The position numbers were made by a program, and so were the translations under genes. A model generated the notes under the pieces. That model did no database searches, was not told where the DNA came from, and saw only the letters and a list, made by a program, of their open reading frames with translations. From Yersinia hibernica (GTDB taxonomy: Bacteria > Pseudomonadota > Gammaproteobacteria > Enterobacterales > Enterobacteriaceae), in contig NZ_CP032487.1 of NCBI RefSeq assembly GCF_004124235.1, positions 4,402,001 to 4,466,000 on the forward strand: 64,000 bases of DNA, written 5' to 3'. This document shows positions 60,414-64,000 of this stretch, piece by piece; within the stretch, counting starts at the first letter, position 1, and each line of letters begins with the position of its first letter.

Positions 60414-62819
60414 TTAACGTTTGGCTTGCCAGATTCGCGTCTGATAGTCGCGAATTGAACGGTCAGAACTGAACATCCCCACCCGGGCGGTGTTAAGAAT
60501 GGTACGGCGAGTCCATTCATCCTTATCGCGGTACAGGGCATCAATTTGCTTCTGTGCCTGACAATATGAAGCAAAATCAGCCAGTACCAGATAAGGGTCT
60601 CCCCCGTCCAACAGGCTGTGCAGCATCATGTCAAATGCGTGTTTATCACCTTGGCTAAATGCACCGCTGGCCAGCTCATCCAGAATACTTTTCAGGTGTG
60701 CATCAGCTTTCAAATAACTCTTTGGTTTATAACCTTTCGCCAGAATGGCTTTTACCTGCTCAACCGTGTTACCGAAAATAAAGATATTCTCGTCACCCAC
60801 CTGCTCAGCAATTTCAACATTAGCGCCGTCCAATGTGCCAACGGTCAATGCGCCATTCAGGGCCAATTTCATATTGCCCGTCCCGGAGGCTTCTTTACCG
60901 GCAGTTGAAATCTGCTCGGACACATCTGCCGCAGGGATCATCAACTCCGCCACCGAAACCCGATAGTCAGGGATGAAAACAACTTTTAGACGATCTTTGA
61001 CGATAGGATCATTATTGATCTTCTCAGCCGCCTGATTAATAGCATAAATAATATTCTTGGCTAAATAATAACCCGGCGCTGCTTTAGCACCAAACAGGAA
61101 TACACGCGGCGCAATATCCAGCTTCGGGTTGTCGCGGATCTGGCGATACAGCGACAGAATATGCAACAGATTCAAATGCTGACGTTTATATTCATGCAAG
61201 CGCTTAATCTGCACATCAAAGATGGCATCCGGGTTAATGGTTATCCCCATGACGCGCTTAACATATTCAGCGAGCTTAACTTTGTTGTCGTATTTGATTT
61301 GCTGATAGCGGTGACGGAAAGCTTTATCTGCGGCATAAGACTCAAGCCCGGCTAATGCATCCAGATTATTTGCCCATTCCACTTGCAATGTGTCGTCAAT
61401 CAAACCAGACAGCGCCGGATTACACTGCTTCAACCAGCGGCGCGGCGTAATACCATTGGTAACATTGTGGAATTTATTTGGCCATAATTGATAGTATTCT
61501 GGGAATAAATCTTTGATAACTAAATCAGAGTGCAACTGCGCAACACCATTGACCGCAAAGCCGCTCACCACACACAGGTTGGCCATCCGCACTTGTTTAT
61601 TATGGTGTACAGCCAGCTTGGCCCAGACAGCTTCATCACCCGGCCATTGTTTATCCACCAACTGTTTAAATTGCGCATTGATCTGCTTAATAATGACAAA
61701 ATGGCGCGGTAACAAGCTGCGCACCAGTTTTTCATCCCAGCACTCAAGGGCTTCTGGCATCAAGGTGTGGTTGGTGTAGGCGAAGGTTTTACTGGTAATC
61801 GCCCAAGCCGCATCCCAGCTCAGCTGATGTTCATCCAGCAAGACACGCAGCATTTCCGGGATAGCAATAGTCGGGTGAGTATCATTTAACTGAATCACTT
61901 CATAGTCAGGCAACTCAGCCAGCTTGCGGCCCGCCAGATGGTGCTTGCGCAAGATATCGGCGACCGAACAAGCACATTGGAAATATTGCTGCATCAAGCG
62001 CAAGCGCTTACCGGCCAGATGATTATCATTCGGATACAACACTTTAGTCAGCTTTTCGGCTTCAACACCATTTTTCTCTGCCAGTAGGAACTTACCGTCA
62101 TTAAAATCAGTTAAATCAAATGGATGTTGATGAGTCGCCTGCCATAGGCGCAATGGCTGAGTGACCCCATTGCGATAGCCCAGCACCGGCAAATCCCATG
62201 CTTCACCGCGTATAGTAAAGGCCGGGCGCCATAACTGGCGGCCATCAGACTGTTTCTCCAGCTTGCCACCAAAACCGACATCCACAGCCAATGCGGCATT
62301 GTGGCGGAACCAGGGGTAGCTTTCGCGCTGCCAATTATCGGGTGCTTCCTGTTGCTGACATTCACTGAAAGATTGGCGGAACAGGCCGTATTGATAATTC
62401 AGGCCATAACCGGTCGCGGGCTGCTCAACAGTCGCCATCGAGTCAAGAAAACAAGCCGCCAGACGCCCCAAGCCACCATTACCCAATGCAGGGTCGGTTT
62501 CCTGCTCTAGCAAGTCACTCAGATTAACCTTCTGCTCCGCTAGCAGTGCCTCGACTTGGTCATACCAGCCTAGGTTAATCAGGTTATTTGCTGTTAACCG
62601 GCCAATTAAAAACTCCATCGAAATGTAGTTCACATGGCGCTGCACTTGGGCGGTTTTACCCGGTGCTGGCTGCGCAGACAATTGTTCGGCTAATGCGGCG
62701 CTAACAGCTTCCCACCATTGGTGTTGGGTCATTTGCTGAGCCGAAGTTAAGCCAAAACGCTGCCACTGGCGGGTCAGTGCGGCCAGGAAATGTTCCTTTT
62801 TAAGCATAGGCTGTGACAT
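60414..62819 (-). CDS. malP: Maltodextrin phosphorylase
   Basis: An 801-residue GT35 glycogen phosphorylase family enzyme that yields glucose 1-phosphate from maltodextrins. The PLP Schiff-base Lys is in [19 protein letters not shown] (about 646-664). The N-terminal active-site loop is [19 protein letters not shown]. The allosteric sites of animal enzymes are lacking, as usual for MalP. The start is ATG 62819 ([12 protein letters not shown]) with GGGAGG upstream; the longer open frame runs into the MalT-box region. It is the first gene of malPQ, divergent from malT. Confidence 0.97.
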   Translation of the reverse strand: MSQPMLKKEHFLAALTRQWQRFGLTSAQQMTQHQWWEAVSAALAEQLSAQPAPGKTAQVQRHVNYISMEFLIGRLTANNLINLGWYDQVEALLAEQKVNLSDLLEQETDPALGNGGLGRLAACFLDSMATVEQPATGYGLNYQYGLFRQSFSECQQQEAPDNWQRESYPWFRHNAALAVDVGFGGKLEKQSDGRQLWRPAFTIRGEAWDLPVLGYRNGVTQPLRLWQATHQHPFDLTDFNDGKFLLAEKNGVEAEKLTKVLYPNDNHLAGKRLRLMQQYFQCACSVADILRKHHLAGRKLAELPDYEVIQLNDTHPTIAIPEMLRVLLDEHQLSWDAAWAITSKTFAYTNHTLMPEALECWDEKLVRSLLPRHFVIIKQINAQFKQLVDKQWPGDEAVWAKLAVHHNKQVRMANLCVVSGFAVNGVAQLHSDLVIKDLFPEYYQLWPNKFHNVTNGITPRRWLKQCNPALSGLIDDTLQVEWANNLDALAGLESYAADKAFRHRYQQIKYDNKVKLAEYVKRVMGITINPDAIFDVQIKRLHEYKRQHLNLLHILSLYRQIRDNPKLDIAPRVFLFGAKAAPGYYLAKNIIYAINQAAEKINNDPIVKDRLKVVFIPDYRVSVAELMIPAADVSEQISTAGKEASGTGNMKLALNGALTVGTLDGANVEIAEQVGDENIFIFGNTVEQVKAILAKGYKPKSYLKADAHLKSILDELASGAFSQGDKHAFDMMLHSLLDGGDPYLVLADFASYCQAQKQIDALYRDKDEWTRRTILNTARVGMFSSDRSIRDYQTRIWQAKR

Positions 62820-62885
62820 AGGGAGGTCTCTATCCTGTGAGTTGGGTAATTTTACCCTTATCCTGCCAATGAGAGCTGACAAGAT

Positions 62886-62918
62886 CATCATCCTGCCGGG
62901 GGATTAGCTGGGGATGAG
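62886..62918 (-). promoter_or_regulatory. MalT-box-like cluster of the malPQ promoter
   Basis: Two G-rich repeats stand in tandem on the plus strand: GGGGATTAG at 62899-62907 and GGGGATGAG at 62910-62918. They match the MalT consensus GGGGA(T/G)GAGG. A third core, GGATGATG, lies on the minus strand at about 62886-62893. They stand 65-100 bp upstream of malP, where activated MalT would recruit polymerase. Confidence 0.75.
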
Positions 62919-62938
62919 TCGTAGGGCGTAGCTAAAAT

Positions 62939-62954
62939 TGTGATCCGGTGCAAC
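62939..62954. promoter_or_regulatory. CRP site of the malT promoter
   Basis: TGTGATCCGGTGCAAC has a perfect TGTGA half and a degenerate second half, and its flank AATTGTGA-N6-GCAA closely matches the CRP site I recall for E. coli malT. It lies about 190 bp upstream of the malT ATG. It implies control by the CRP encoded at 5439. Confidence 0.75.
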
Positions 62955-63137
62955 TTACAGCCATAGGAAACATTAACTCTGTTGCAATAAGATGGCCGTT
63001 ATCAGACCTTAGCAGTGCTGATTAATTACGAGGCTAAAAATAATTACTCTTATGAATGCCTGTAACAACTCACGACAAATGGATTTATCAATCGCCAGGA
63101 CATCTTCTCACCGGATCCCATTTAAACCGGATACAGC

Positions 63138-64000
63138 ATGCTGATCCCATCAAAACTGAGCCGCCCGGTACGGCTGCAAAATACCGTGATACGCGATCGC
63201 TTGTTAGTGAAGTTATCGGGTGTCGCCAATTACCGTCTGACCTTAATCAATTGCCCAGCAGGCTATGGCAAAACGACACTGATCGCCCAGTGGGCGGCCG
63301 ACCAATCTGATCTTGGTTGGTATTCTCTGGATGAAAGTGACAATCAGCCAGAGCGCTTCGCTACCTATTTAATTGCCGCGATACAATTGGCGACCAGAGG
63401 CCATTGCAACAAGAGTGAGGCTCTCAGCCAAAAACATCAATATGCCAGCCTTGCTGCGCTGTTCGCCCAATTATTTATCGAGTTGTCCGATTGGGATGGC
63501 CCGCTGTATCTGGTGATTGATGATTATCATCTGATTACCAATGACGCCATCCATGAAGCTATGCGCTTTTTCCTGCGCCATCAGCCGGAAAATCTAACGC
63601 TAATTTTGCTCTCTCGAACCTTGCCGCCATTGGGGATTGCTAACCTGCGGGTGCGCGACCAACTGTTGGAATTGGGCATGCAGCAGTTAGCCTTTACTCA
63701 TCAGGAAGCGCAGCAATTCTTCGATTGCCGCCTCTCCGTGCCGCTAGAGCAAGGGGATAGCAGCCGCTTGTGTGATGAGGTTGAAGGCTGGGCAACGGCG
63801 CTGCAATTGATTGCTTTGTCATCTCGCCAACCCAATTCCTCAGCACAAAAATCGGCCAAACGGCTGGCCGGCTTGAATGCCAGCCATTTATCAGATTATC
63901 TGGTCGATGAAGTGCTGGATCAGGTCGACAGTGACGCGCGTGCGTTTCTATTGCGTTGCTCGGTATTGCGCTCGATGAATGATGCCCTCATTGTGCGCCT
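63138..64000 (+). CDS. malT: Maltose regulon activator MalT (5' part; gene runs off the right edge)
   Basis: The first 287 codons of the STAND-family, LuxR-type activator that binds maltotriose and ATP and switches on malPQ and other maltose genes. The Walker A loop is [15 protein letters not shown] (about 36-50) and Walker B is [10 protein letters not shown]. Later STAND landmarks are [12 protein letters not shown] and [13 protein letters not shown]. The usual length is about 900 residues, so two thirds, including the sugar-binding and DNA-binding domains, lie beyond the window. The ATG at 63138 gives the standard start [13 protein letters not shown]. Confidence 0.97.
   Translation, partial: MLIPSKLSRPVRLQNTVIRDRLLVKLSGVANYRLTLINCPAGYGKTTLIAQWAADQSDLGWYSLDESDNQPERFATYLIAAIQLATRGHCNKSEALSQKHQYASLAALFAQLFIELSDWDGPLYLVIDDYHLITNDAIHEAMRFFLRHQPENLTLILLSRTLPPLGIANLRVRDQLLELGMQQLAFTHQEAQQFFDCRLSVPLEQGDSSRLCDEVEGWATALQLIALSSRQPNSSAQKSAKRLAGLNASHLSDYLVDEVLDQVDSDARAFLLRCSVLRSMNDALIVR

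Larger units (their letters stand above)
62820..63137. other. Divergent regulatory region malP-malT
   Basis: This 318-bp region holds the MalT boxes for malPQ (near malP), the CRP site for malT and a long AT-rich malT leader. No ORF of note is present. Confidence 0.75.

Overview
The window comes from a gamma-proteobacterium of the order Enterobacterales, almost certainly a Yersinia. The backbone follows the E. coli K-12 order yheT-yheU-prkB-yhfA-crp-yhfK-argD-pabA ... ppiA-tsgA-nirBDC-cysG-trpS-gph-rpe-dam-damX-aroB-aroK-hofQPONM-mrcA-nudE-igaA-yrfG-hslR-hslO-pckA-envZ-ompR-greB-yhgF-feoABC-bioH-gntX-nfuA-malQ-malP-malT. The repeat DNA (an ERIC-type element and two short palindromes resembling its arms) and the replacements at the breakpoints point to Yersinia rather than Escherichia or Salmonella. 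The species cannot be fixed from sequence reading alone.

Left end (1-2400): the 5' part of tauA (taurine uptake), a PhzF-fold epimerase/isomerase and a LysE/RhtB exporter, all leftward. A conserved block follows (2393-10217): yheT-yheU, prkB, yhfA, crp, yhfK, argD and pabA. From 10239 to 20843 the E. coli order is interrupted by additions. A HerA-type ATPase (yjgR) sits where E. coli has fic-yhfG. An ERIC element abuts ppiA. A 6-phospho-beta-glucosidase gene with its own LacI-type regulator follows, then a TonB-dependent copper receptor with a small His/Met/Cys-rich DUF2946 protein, and finally codA beyond tsgA.

The centre (21030-36747) holds the nitrite reductase operon nirBDC with cysG, which makes siroheme for NirB. 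Its promoter carries an FNR site and a NarL/NarP site 28 bp apart. Next comes the leftward aroK-aroB-damX-dam-rpe-gph-trpS series and the five-gene hofMNOPQ (competence/type IV pilus-like) operon, divergent from mrcA.

The right part (36866-64000) contains mrcA, nudE, the igaA-yrfG-hslR-hslO envelope/heat-shock group, pckA, envZ-ompR, greB (in the same direction as ompR here, unlike E. coli as I recall it), yhgF, and the feoABC ferrous-iron operon. An AT-rich 0.7-kb leader precedes feoA and contains a possible 49-residue ORF. A YhcN-like DUF1471 gene, bioH, gntX and nfuA follow, and the maltose genes malPQ diverge from malT, which runs off the right edge.

Most of the window is conserved housekeeping DNA. 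I found no CRISPR array, tRNA, rRNA, insertion sequence, prophage or recognisable defence cluster, and no clearly undescribed multi-gene system. The most interesting places are the copper receptor/DUF2946 pair, the glucosidase/LacI locus without a transporter, the long feo leader, the ERIC-arm palindromes and the sulfur-regulator-like dyad upstream of tauA.
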